From JAWXUU01 sp044426085 (GTDB lineage: Bacteria > Bacillota > Clostridia > Christensenellales > CAMQZB01): a stretch of 64,000 bases of DNA. The translations under genes and the position numbers were made by a program. The notes below the pieces were generated by a model. The model had not been told where the DNA came from and did not search any database. It worked only from the letters and a program-made list of their open reading frames with translations. Below, piece after piece: positions 25,872 to 33,639 of this stretch; positions within the stretch are counted from its first letter, which is position 1; every line of letters begins with the position of its first letter. Location of the stretch: contig JAWXUU010000007.1 of assembly GCA_044426085.1 (NCBI GenBank), positions 55,841 through 119,840 of the forward strand, in the 5' to 3' direction.

Positions 25872-26728
25872 CTCATATTTGCTCCTGCAATGATTTCTGT
25901 AAGCTCGTTTGTGATTTTCTCTTGACGCGCTTTGTTATAGTCAATCTTGAGCCCTTCAAGCATTTCATCTGCGTTTTTTGTTGCGTTTGACATGGCTGTC
26001 ATACGCTTCAGATGTTCGCTTGCTACCGATTGGACAAGGCAACCATAAAGTGTTCCCACGATATATTGTGGAACAAGAAGGTTGAGAACGTCCCTACGGC
26101 TTGGTTCATATTCGATTGTACCGCTGTAGTCACTGTCAACCACGACATCGTCGAAGTCTTTTGATTCAACAGGGAGAAGTTTTATTATCATAGGTTCTTG
26201 TTTCGCCATAGAATATTCGCGTGTGAAACAAACCAAAACTTCATCAAAAAGGTTGTTATCATACATTTCGATGATATTTTCTGTTATGCCACGGGCGTCA
26301 TCAAGCGTTGGATTTTGGATTGTGTGCATGTATTCCATATCGACAGTTTGACCGTTTTTTGCGAAAAATTCACGCGCCATTTGTCCGATTGTGAAAACAT
26401 ACTTTGTTTCAACGTTTTGCATGTGTGCCCATGCCATATTAAGCACGTTGTGGTTATAATCCCCCGCCATGCCTTTATCTGAGGCAATCACAACATAAAC
26501 CGTTCTTTTTCCTGCCCTGTGGGTTAGATATTTGTGGCTTAGTTCTGGTGAATGCTCTAGAATATCCTTGATTGTGTGCCTAACTTTTTTGAAATATGTG
26601 AGGTTGTTTTCGTATTTTTGCGTTGCTTTTTTCATCTTCGCAACTGAAATAAGTTCCATGGCTGAAGTTATTTGGCGTGTTTTTTCAACGCTGTTTATAT
26701 GATATTTGATTTCTGATAAATTCAACAT
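25868..26728 (-). CDS. atpG: ATP synthase F1 gamma subunit
   Basis: 286 residues. The two long terminal helices that form the rotor shaft are recognisable: ITSAMELISVAKMKKA near residue 20 and the C-terminal NKARQEKITNELTEI. It couples proton or sodium flow through the c ring to catalysis in alpha/beta. It follows atpA after a 61-bp gap that contains a short tandem repeat, and it overlaps atpD by four bases. Confidence 0.97.
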   Translation of the reverse strand: MLNLSEIKYHINSVEKTRQITSAMELISVAKMKKATQKYENNLTYFKKVRHTIKDILEHSPELSHKYLTHRAGKRTVYVVIASDKGMAGDYNHNVLNMAWAHMQNVETKYVFTIGQMAREFFAKNGQTVDMEYMHTIQNPTLDDARGITENIIEMYDNNLFDEVLVCFTREYSMAKQEPMIIKLLPVESKDFDDVVVDSDYSGTIEYEPSRRDVLNLLVPQYIVGTLYGCLVQSVASEHLKRMTAMSNATKNADEMLEGLKIDYNKARQEKITNELTEIIAGANMR

Positions 26729-26742
26729 ATTCTTCGCCTTTT

Positions 26743-26780
26743 TTTAACTTTTATCCTTTAACTTTTATCATTTAACTTTC
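26743..26780 (-). repeat. 14-bp tandem repeat between atpA and atpG
   Basis: Two full units of TTTAACTTTTATC plus one base (26743-26756, 26757-26770) and one partial unit (26771-26780), all on the plus strand, lie just after the atpA stop. Confidence 0.7.
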
Positions 26781-26789
26781 TGCTGGGCT

Positions 26790-28301
26790 TTATGCCTTTT
26801 CGTATAATTCCTTATATTCTGCAGTTGCTTTTTCAATTGCTGTTGTTATTTCCTCGGAAACTTCTTGCGTTTCTTTCAACAAGTCAAATTCGTTTTTGTT
26901 GTGTGCTTCAAAATATTTTGTTAGCTTATTTAGGAAATCACAAATTTTTGAAGTTGGAATTTCATCTGCAAGTGAGTTGTTCAAAACGTGCAACATAACA
27001 ACCATTTCTTCATGAGAATATGGGCTGTATTGTTTTTGTTTTAGTGATGCTGTCACGACGTCGCCGTGGTCTAGCACTTTTTTAGTCACTTTATCAAGAT
27101 CCGAACCAAATTGCTTGAATGCTAAAAGTTCGCGATATTGTGCGAGGTCTAGCCTTAGTTTACCAACAACTTTCTTAACCGCTTTTGTTTGCGCCGCACC
27201 ACCCACACGAGAAACTGAAAGTCCCACGTTGACAGCTGGGCGAAGACCAGAGTTGAAAAGTTCTGATTCCAAGAAGATTTGTCCATCTGTTATTGAAATT
27301 ACGTTTGTTGGAATGTATGAAGAAATATCACCTGCAAGCGTTTCTACGATTGGAAGCGCCGTGATAGAACCACCGCCGTTTTCATCAGAAAGTTTTGCGG
27401 CACGTTCGAGAAGTCTTGAATGAAGATAGAAGATATCCCCTGGATAAGCTTCACGTCCTGGTGGGCGTTTTAGAAGTAATGCAATTGTTCTGTATGCAAT
27501 GGCATGTTTAGACAAATCGTCATAAACAATCAGAACATCTTTGCCTTGCCACATGAATTCTTCTGCGATTGCACAGCCTGAATATGGTGCTATGTATTGC
27601 AATGCACTTGAATCCATTGCGCGCGAGCACACAATGACTGTGTGTTTCATGCAGTCGTGTCTTTCAAGCATATTCACGATGTTTGTTATTGTTGAAGCTT
27701 TTTGACCAATCGCAACATAAACGCACAAAACGCCTGTGTCCTTTTGGTTGATTATCGCGTCGATTGCAATTGCTGTTTTACCAGTTTGCTTATCGCCGAT
27801 GATAAGTTCACGTTGTCCCCTTCCGATTGGAATCATACTGTCGATTGAAAGTATGCCTGTTGAAAGTGGTTGATTAACTTTTCCCCTGTCTGGAATTGAT
27901 GGGGCTGGAGTTTCAATTGGGCGGTATTTGTGTGATTTGATATCACCCTTGCCATCAAGTGGTTTGCCAAGTGGGTTCACAACTCTTCCAAGAAGTTCGT
28001 CGCCAACTGGGACTTCCACGATTTTGCCTGTTGATTTCACAGTTTGACCCGCGTATGCTTTATCTTCATCTTCCAAAAGAACTGCACCGACGCTGTCTGT
28101 TTCGAGGTTTAGTGCTATTGCAGAAATACCCTCTTCTGTTTCTATCAATTCGTCATATTTAACTTTTTCAAGGCCGTCGACTTTGATTACGCCATCGCCA
28201 GAGAATATAATCTTACCAGTTGACTGGTCAGTTGATTCCACTTGCAATTTCGATACTCTATACTCAATCTCGCCTTTGATGTTGTCAAGATTTATACTCA
28301 T
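26790..28301 (-). CDS. atpA: ATP synthase F1 alpha subunit
   Basis: 503 residues, full length. The P-loop GDKQTGKTAIAID lies at about residues 168-180, with PGREAYPGDIFYLHSRLLERAA and the SISDGQ-like TDGQIFLESELF region. It forms the non-catalytic nucleotide sites and the hexamer with beta. The extreme N-terminus, which in other species binds the N-terminal domain of delta, is present in normal length, although that delta domain is missing here. Confidence 0.98.
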   Translation of the reverse strand: MSINLDNIKGEIEYRVSKLQVESTDQSTGKIIFSGDGVIKVDGLEKVKYDELIETEEGISAIALNLETDSVGAVLLEDEDKAYAGQTVKSTGKIVEVPVGDELLGRVVNPLGKPLDGKGDIKSHKYRPIETPAPSIPDRGKVNQPLSTGILSIDSMIPIGRGQRELIIGDKQTGKTAIAIDAIINQKDTGVLCVYVAIGQKASTITNIVNMLERHDCMKHTVIVCSRAMDSSALQYIAPYSGCAIAEEFMWQGKDVLIVYDDLSKHAIAYRTIALLLKRPPGREAYPGDIFYLHSRLLERAAKLSDENGGGSITALPIVETLAGDISSYIPTNVISITDGQIFLESELFNSGLRPAVNVGLSVSRVGGAAQTKAVKKVVGKLRLDLAQYRELLAFKQFGSDLDKVTKKVLDHGDVVTASLKQKQYSPYSHEEMVVMLHVLNNSLADEIPTSKICDFLNKLTKYFEAHNKNEFDLLKETQEVSEEITTAIEKATAEYKELYEKA

Positions 28302-28308
28302 ATTTTAC

Positions 28309-28530
28309 TCACTTTATTTGCTTTTTAATAGATATGACTTTTGACAATACTGTTGCGTCAAACACGTCGTATCCATCGACAATTTTGAAGCCACCAATAA
28401 CACTTTCGTCTATTTCATACACAAAATCAAGATTTTCACCGTGGTTTGTTATTACGGATTTTTCAAGTTTTGCTTGTTGAACTTTGGAAAGTTGGTGTGC
28501 TGAAACAATTTTAATTGTTTTATTTTCCAT
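28309..28530 (-). CDS. atpH: ATP synthase delta subunit, C-terminal domain only
   Basis: 73 residues from the ATG at 28530, which lies 4 bases after the atpF stop. The sequence aligns with the C-terminal third of delta: an LSKVQQAKLEKSV helix, then FVYEIDESVIGGFKI, which matches the conserved IDPSLIGGxxI strand, and a final VISIKKQIK helix. A normal delta is about 175-180 residues. The N-terminal six-helix domain that holds the top of F1 is absent, and the upstream frame (to 28572) overlaps atpF and shows no delta homology. It is either a natural minimal delta or a decayed gene. Its intact frame and operon position favour function. Confidence 0.8.
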   Translation of the reverse strand: MENKTIKIVSAHQLSKVQQAKLEKSVITNHGENLDFVYEIDESVIGGFKIVDGYDVFDATVLSKVISIKKQIK

Positions 28531-28534
28531 ATCT

Positions 28535-29071
28535 TTACTTCTTATTTTCGTATTCCTTGATTGCTTCATCAATCAAGCCTTTATCAACTGAACTTGTAAC
28601 CTTTTGTTTCAAAATACTTTCGCAAACTTCAACGGAAACTTCCGCAATGATATCTTTGATTTCATTTTCCACTTTAGTTTTTTCAAGCAATGCCTCATCT
28701 CTTGCCACTTCGATAATTTTTTCTTTTTGCTTGTTTGCTTCCAAGATGATTTCTGCTCTTTTTTCTTCAGCGAAGTCTAGTGCGTCTTGATTCATTCTTC
28801 CAGCTTCAAGTTTCACGCGTTCGATTTCTGCGTTCAAAGCAACCTTAGAATCTTTGATTTCTTCTTGGAACATTTTGTTTTCTGCAACAATTTTTTCAAT
28901 TTCTCCAGCACGAGTCGCAATGAATTTCTTCACCGGTTTATACATCAAATATGTCATACCAGCAAACAATATCAATACGTTCACCATGATGATTAGTATG
29001 TCTTGCAATGAAATTTGGTCAAACAAGTTTTGTGACGCTTCTTCAGCCATTATCAAATGTTGTATGTTCAT
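28535..29071 (-). CDS. atpF: ATP synthase Fo b subunit
   Basis: 178 residues. One N-terminal membrane helix (about residues 23-45) ends in the MYKPVKKFI signature, followed by a long charged coiled coil that forms the peripheral stalk. The C-terminal region (about 140-178) reads SILKQKVTSSVDKGLIDEA, close to the usual b-subunit end, so it has not absorbed the missing part of delta. Start ATG follows AAGGAGAG. Confidence 0.97.
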   Translation of the reverse strand: MNIQHLIMAEEASQNLFDQISLQDILIIMVNVLILFAGMTYLMYKPVKKFIATRAGEIEKIVAENKMFQEEIKDSKVALNAEIERVKLEAGRMNQDALDFAEEKRAEIILEANKQKEKIIEVARDEALLEKTKVENEIKDIIAEVSVEVCESILKQKVTSSVDKGLIDEAIKEYENKK

Positions 29072-29111
29072 TTTTCTCTCCTTATCCTATGCTTTTTGCA
29101 TATTAGGCATA

Positions 29112-29390
29112 TTACAAAATTGGAATCAAAATCATGATTGCAACAAACAATCCATAAATAGCTGTTGTTTCTGCAAACGCAAGACCCAAAAGCAACATAC
29201 TTCTGATTTTACCTTCCGCTTCTGGTTGGCGAGCTAGCGCTTCAACCGCTTTACCTGTAGCAATACCCATACCAAGACCTGCACCAATACCTGCAAGAGC
29301 CGCGATTGCAGCACCGATTGCGTATGCACCCATGCTTGCATCAGCGAGCAATGTTTGTGTTATTACCGCTAGTGTTGTTACTGTTGTCAT
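29112..29390 (-). CDS. atpE: ATP synthase Fo c subunit (ring)
   Basis: 92 residues, two membrane helices joined by the ARQPEAEGK loop. The ion-binding Glu lies in helix 2, in LAFAETTAIYGL. Thr-Thr after the Glu and a Tyr four residues later resemble sodium-type rings. The Gln that usually completes a sodium site in helix 1 is replaced by Met (GAGLGMG). The coupling ion cannot be settled from sequence alone. An unusual extra of about 20 residues precedes helix 1. Confidence 0.97.
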   Translation of the reverse strand: MTTVTTLAVITQTLLADASMGAYAIGAAIAALAGIGAGLGMGIATGKAVEALARQPEAEGKIRSMLLLGLAFAETTAIYGLFVAIMILIPIL

Positions 29391-29472
29391 TTTTCTTATC
29401 CTCCATAAACTTTTAAAAATTTTTCAATATTTTAACCCAAAAGATGGGATTTTAGCTTTTTGATTTTTTATA

Positions 29473-29525
29473 ACTTATTTTTATTGAGCTTCAAAGCGAA
29501 GCCTGTTTTCAATGATTTTTAATTT
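29473..29525. repeat. Short copy of the AATTAAA/GCTTCGC repeat between atpB and atpE
   Basis: On the minus strand, TAAAAATTAAAAAT directly follows the atpB stop. A core AGGCTTCGCTTTGAAGCTC comes next, closely similar to the core near 15772-15793, and then another A-rich flank. Confidence 0.65.
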
Positions 29526-30200
29526 TTATTCCGAAACTTCTGCGATGAATGTTAGAGTTAGTGTTCCGAAGATATACGATTGAATAACCGCGTGGAATAT
29601 CGTGAACATAACTGATAGGAATGCCGGCAAAACGAGTGGAACGAAAGAATAAACTACTTCCATTATAAGCATACCAGAAAGTATACTGCCGAAAAGTCTG
29701 AACGTCATAGAAACTGGCGTTAGGCATTCATCCATAAACCTTATTGGCGCTGCGATTGCAACTGGGTTGAAATAATACTTCACCCTGCCAACTGGTCCAT
29801 GCTTTTTGAGCCCGAAAAAGTGAATCAAAATAAACGTCATAAGCGCGAGTGCTAAACACGTGTTTATATCGGCCAGTGGACTTCTGATTCTGAAAAGTTC
29901 CACCAAAACGTTTACTGCGATAAAAATTACCACAGAGAAAATGTATGGGCCAAGAAATACACTCATCTTGTTTCCCACTGTGCCTTTTGCCATGTTATCA
30001 AATGCTGTGACGAACCATTCAACAAACACTTGGAAACCCTTTGGCACTGTTGTAAATTTTGGAAAGACAATAAATCTGAATGCCAAAAGCAAAATCAAAA
30101 GTGCAAAAACTACGCATGTACATATTATGCTACTTTCTGATATTGATAAGCCAAACAGGTCGTATCTTTCTGGATAAATTTCACTTGCTATGTGTTCCAT
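29526..30200 (-). CDS. atpB: ATP synthase Fo a subunit
   Basis: 224 residues with five to six membrane helices. The essential Arg lies in MTFRLFGSILSGM (about residue 168). Family features such as FQVFVEWFVTAFDNMAKGTVG and SPLADINTCLALAL are present. It forms the ion half-channels against the c ring. It is the first gene of the atp operon; no atpI or atpZ precedes it. Start ATG follows AAGGAGAGG. Confidence 0.97.
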   Translation of the reverse strand: MEHIASEIYPERYDLFGLSISESSIICTCVVFALLILLLAFRFIVFPKFTTVPKGFQVFVEWFVTAFDNMAKGTVGNKMSVFLGPYIFSVVIFIAVNVLVELFRIRSPLADINTCLALALMTFILIHFFGLKKHGPVGRVKYYFNPVAIAAPIRFMDECLTPVSMTFRLFGSILSGMLIMEVVYSFVPLVLPAFLSVMFTIFHAVIQSYIFGTLTLTFIAEVSE

Positions 30201-30254
30201 ATCCCTCTCCTTAATTAAAAATTTATAACTCTTTTCGTTTTATTGCTTTTGCAA

Positions 30255-31136
30255 TTATAACAATACAAATTTATACTTGATAATGAATTTATCTTGCTTG
30301 TATGAAAGTTTGGAATTTCGAAGTCCAGTATCTCCCATATCTTCTTGGCGGTTAATATACTTGCAATCCGCAAAGCGTTTTTTTGAAAATTCTTGAACGA
30401 TTTTCACGCCCGCACCAAAGATTTTTTTCGAAACCTTTTCGTACATTATGATTCCAATATCTCTTGCCTTGTATCCAATATCTATACCCACGATTTTATC
30501 TTTCACAATCAACACGTCGCAAAACAAGTCTAGCGCTTTGATGTTGTCAAGTGCAAGCACCATTGCATTGATATCGCCTTCTTCTTCACCTTTTGTTTCC
30601 GACCATTCTTTAAGCAAGCCGATAACTTCTGCCCTATCTTCTTCTTGATATTCGCGAAGTTCACTTTTGAAACGCTTTTCAAAGCTTTTCAGCATGTTTC
30701 GTTTTTGCAGTGAATAATCGCCCATGTTGATAAGCTTTTCTGGCCTATACAGATATTCAAATGTGTTTCTATCACTGCTTGCGTAAAACATATATTTTCT
30801 CGCACTTGCGATGATATCGATTTTCACTTTATCTATGCCGTATATTTTCAACTGAATATCGCTTTTTTCGCAATACTTCACAAGCTTTTCAAAAGCTGGA
30901 AGAAATTCGTGTGGGTGCTTTACTATTGGTGGGAAAAATCCGATATTCCCTTCGTGATTAAACATCACATATATTGTTCCGTTATCTATTGCCATTTTAT
31001 AGTTATACTGTTTTGAAAAGCAATAAAGCACTTGGAAGACTCTTTCGTATCCGCAACAATTTTCGCAGAACATATCTTCATTCACCTTACTTTCAAACAG
31101 CTGTTTGTCTGAAATCTCAATTTCCCTAAAAGTCAT
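30255..31136 (-). CDS. DUF2156 / phosphatidylglycerol lysyltransferase-like acyltransferase
   Basis: About 293 residues, no signal peptide or membrane helix. The first half holds a DUF2156-type GNAT domain with the FFPPIVKHP segment. The second half is another GNAT-like domain ending in YINRQEDMGDTGLRNSK, the characteristic C-terminal signature of the family. Members transfer aminoacyl or acyl groups, but this soluble form has no known substrate. ATG 31136 is preferred to the one two codons upstream because GAGG is 8 bases away. It lies just before the atp operon. Confidence 0.85.
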   Translation of the reverse strand: MTFREIEISDKQLFESKVNEDMFCENCCGYERVFQVLYCFSKQYNYKMAIDNGTIYVMFNHEGNIGFFPPIVKHPHEFLPAFEKLVKYCEKSDIQLKIYGIDKVKIDIIASARKYMFYASSDRNTFEYLYRPEKLINMGDYSLQKRNMLKSFEKRFKSELREYQEEDRAEVIGLLKEWSETKGEEEGDINAMVLALDNIKALDLFCDVLIVKDKIVGIDIGYKARDIGIIMYEKVSKKIFGAGVKIVQEFSKKRFADCKYINRQEDMGDTGLRNSKLSYKQDKFIIKYKFVLL

Positions 31137-31234
31137 ATACATTACCTCTATTATATTCTAGACCTATCTTTAAAAAAAATCAAACGTCTAGTACGCATTT
31201 TCAAAATTTTTTTTAATTTTATTATTGGAAAATA

Positions 31235-31275
31235 AAAATAGGTTAAAGTTTTAACAACTTTAACCTATTTTTTGT
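31235..31275. terminator. Terminator at the end of the nucleoside ABC operon
   Basis: Perfect 16-bp arms (31235-31250 and 31256-31271) with a 5-base loop, A-rich before and T-rich after, so it can work on both strands. The 290-bp gap around it holds no other convincing feature. Confidence 0.85.
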
Positions 31276-31427
31276 TTTATTAGCAAAATATTTAACCAAT
31301 TTCAAATATTTAAATATCAAATCTGTAGAGTGATATTTAAATTGTGTATATTTTTATACCACCGTCTACTTTTGTTACACAATTCGTAGAAAATTCATAT
31401 TGCACCGAAATTGGCGTGTTATCTCTT

Positions 31428-32390
31428 TTAACGCTTGCCTTGATCGTATGGGATACCGCATGATTTTGGAGCTTTTGAACTTCTAGAAGTGAATGCCAAA
31501 ATGATTAGCGTTGTGATATAAGGAAGCATTTTATAAACCGCTGATGAAAGACCGAGCGATTGCATGAATGGGATTACTGAGTTGAATGACGCGAGTGTGT
31601 TCATAAACGCGAAGAAGACTGCAGCTGGGAAAACATATTTTGGTTTCCATTGACCGAAAATCAAAACGGCAAGTGCGAGGTACCCGTAGCCATTGACTGT
31701 GCCACTGAATGTTCCAACCGTAACGATGATAAGCATAAGACCGCCAAGTCCACCGAGCACACCGGAAATTGTTACGCCGGCATATCTCATTTTGTAAACG
31801 TTGATACCAACGCTGTCTGCTGCTTGCGGATGTTCGCCACATGCGCGAAGTCTTAATCCGAATTTTGTTTTATAAAGCACTATCATAACTGCAATCCAAA
31901 TTGCGATACCAACATAAACTGTGATATACGTGTTTTTGAAAAGCAAATCGCCAATCACGGGAATATCAGAAAGCGCAAGTGATTCACCCAAATAAAATGA
32001 GTTTGTGAATCGCACATTCTTACTTCCGATTATTGATCTTGACAAGAAAAGTGCAATTGCCGGAGCCATGATATTAAGCGCTGTTCCGCCGATTGTTTGG
32101 TCGGCTTTCATGTTGATTGAAGCAAATGAAAGTAGCAGAGAATAAATACCACCGACTACTGCTGAAATCAAAAGCGCAATCACAAGCATAAGTTGTGGAT
32201 TCATTGTTGATTCTGCACTTTGCATGACATAAATAAAGATTATTCCTGCAAACGCACCAACAACCATGATACCTTCAAGAGCGATGTTAACAACACCACT
32301 TCTTTCGGAAAACATACCGCCAAGCGATACAACTGCTATTGCAACGGCTACCATTAATGTTTGTTGAAAAATTAGATAGAACACGTCCAT
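31428..32390 (-). CDS. Nucleoside ABC transporter permease (NupQ/YufQ-like)
   Basis: 320 residues with eight to ten membrane helices. The N-terminal motif MFSERSGVVNIALEGIM and the internal GLRACGEHPQAADSVGI are hallmarks of the second permease in BMP-linked nucleoside importers. It pairs with the permease encoded one base upstream to form the channel. The end, PKSCGIPYDQGKR, matches the usual C-terminus, so the gene is complete. Confidence 0.95.
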   Translation of the reverse strand: MDVFYLIFQQTLMVAVAIAVVSLGGMFSERSGVVNIALEGIMVVGAFAGIIFIYVMQSAESTMNPQLMLVIALLISAVVGGIYSLLLSFASINMKADQTIGGTALNIMAPAIALFLSRSIIGSKNVRFTNSFYLGESLALSDIPVIGDLLFKNTYITVYVGIAIWIAVMIVLYKTKFGLRLRACGEHPQAADSVGINVYKMRYAGVTISGVLGGLGGLMLIIVTVGTFSGTVNGYGYLALAVLIFGQWKPKYVFPAAVFFAFMNTLASFNSVIPFMQSLGLSSAVYKMLPYITTLIILAFTSRSSKAPKSCGIPYDQGKR

Positions 32391-32391
32391 A

Positions 32392-33639
32392 CTACTCTAC
32401 CTCCTTTTCGTTTTTTTCTTGCACAATATCGGAAATTTCTGGATTTTCTTTTTCCTGTGCAATTGGTTCTGCATTTATATTTTCTTGTTTTGAGCCTGCG
32501 ATTTTCGCAATAAGTTTTGGAATAATGCCTTTGAATAGCAATGCGAATGCAGAGAAATAAATAACCACGCCCATGATAACTTGAATGATATCTGAAGAAT
32601 ATCCAACCGCTTGCAAATAGACACTGCCTTGTTGCAAGTGAGAGAAGAATATTGCGGCAAAGATTATTCCTATCGGATTTGAAACACCCAAAAGTGCAAC
32701 CGCGATACCATTGAAACCTTCAGAACGCATTGCGTTGATTGGTGAATAATAGTTGCCTGCTCCTGCTTGGATTTCCATTGCTCCACCAAGACCTGCAAGC
32801 GCACCTGCGATTACCATTGAAAGAATGATTGTTCTTTTTTCGTTGATACCTGAATATCTTGCGGCTTCTTTGTTTGTTCCGCACGCTTTGAGTTCGTATC
32901 CAAGTGTTGTTTTGTTGAGCAACATATACATCGCAATTGCAATAACAGTTGCAATCACTATGCCTGAGTTGATATATCCACCGCCAAAAAGAGTGTTCAA
33001 GCCCCATTTTGGAAGGTTTGCTGTGTCTGAAAGTGAGTATGTCCAACCGTAGTTAGAGTTGTACATGATTGGGTCTTTTATGATTATCATATCCACAAGA
33101 TACATACAGATATAGTTTGTCATGATTGATGTGATAACTTCGTTAACGTTGAATATCGCTTTGAATATGCCTGGAATTGCACCCCAAAGCATACCGCCAA
33201 CCATACCCGCAAGAAGGCACACAACCCAGCCTGCGTTCAAGTGATATGCGGCATAAAGTGAGAAGAACAAGCCCATTGTGAACTGACCCACTGCACCGAT
33301 ATTGAAAAGCCCTGTTTTGAATGCAAACCCAACAGAAAGACCTGTCATGATAAGCGGAACTGCAAAAAAGAGTGTGTTACCAACACCTTTAAGACCAAGT
33401 GCTGTTGCACCTCTCAAAAGGCTTTGGAAACCCGAAAATGCAACAGATGCATCAACGGCAAGCATAAATAGCAATCCGAAAATCAAACCACAAATTGCGG
33501 CGATAACTGATGCGAAAATACTTTGGAAAGTTCCACCCCTGACTGCTGATAAAAGTTTTGGTTCTTTATCACCCGTTTTGCAAACTAGGCTTTTGCACCA
33601 AGCTTTGAAGCTGGCAAATATTGATTTTATCTTATTCAT
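32392..33639 (-). CDS. Nucleoside ABC transporter permease (NupP/YufP-like)
   Basis: 415 residues from ATG 33639, chosen because GGAGG lies 5 bases upstream. The start overlaps the ATPase gene end by 8 bases. There are about ten membrane helices; FKTGLFNIGAVGQF, ACGTNKEAARYSGI and GFNGIAVALLG are typical of the first permease of BMP-type systems. The C-terminal 40 residues are an acidic, Glu-rich cytoplasmic tail (KENPEISD, NEKEVE), longer than usual. Confidence 0.95.
   Translation of the reverse strand: MNKIKSIFASFKAWCKSLVCKTGDKEPKLLSAVRGGTFQSIFASVIAAICGLIFGLLFMLAVDASVAFSGFQSLLRGATALGLKGVGNTLFFAVPLIMTGLSVGFAFKTGLFNIGAVGQFTMGLFFSLYAAYHLNAGWVVCLLAGMVGGMLWGAIPGIFKAIFNVNEVITSIMTNYICMYLVDMIIIKDPIMYNSNYGWTYSLSDTANLPKWGLNTLFGGGYINSGIVIATVIAIAMYMLLNKTTLGYELKACGTNKEAARYSGINEKRTIILSMVIAGALAGLGGAMEIQAGAGNYYSPINAMRSEGFNGIAVALLGVSNPIGIIFAAIFFSHLQQGSVYLQAVGYSSDIIQVIMGVVIYFSAFALLFKGIIPKLIAKIAGSKQENINAEPIAQEKENPEISDIVQEKNEKEVE

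Noticed and set aside
28531..28572. Upstream extension of atpH into atpF
   Set aside because: The extra 14 codons overlap atpF, have no resemblance to delta and no ribosome site, so the start at 28530 is preferred.
31310..31440. An open stretch of about 40 codons beyond the permease stop in the next frame
   Set aside because: It reads protein-like but has no start codon, and the permease already ends with the normal family C-terminus, so a frameshifted tail is unlikely.
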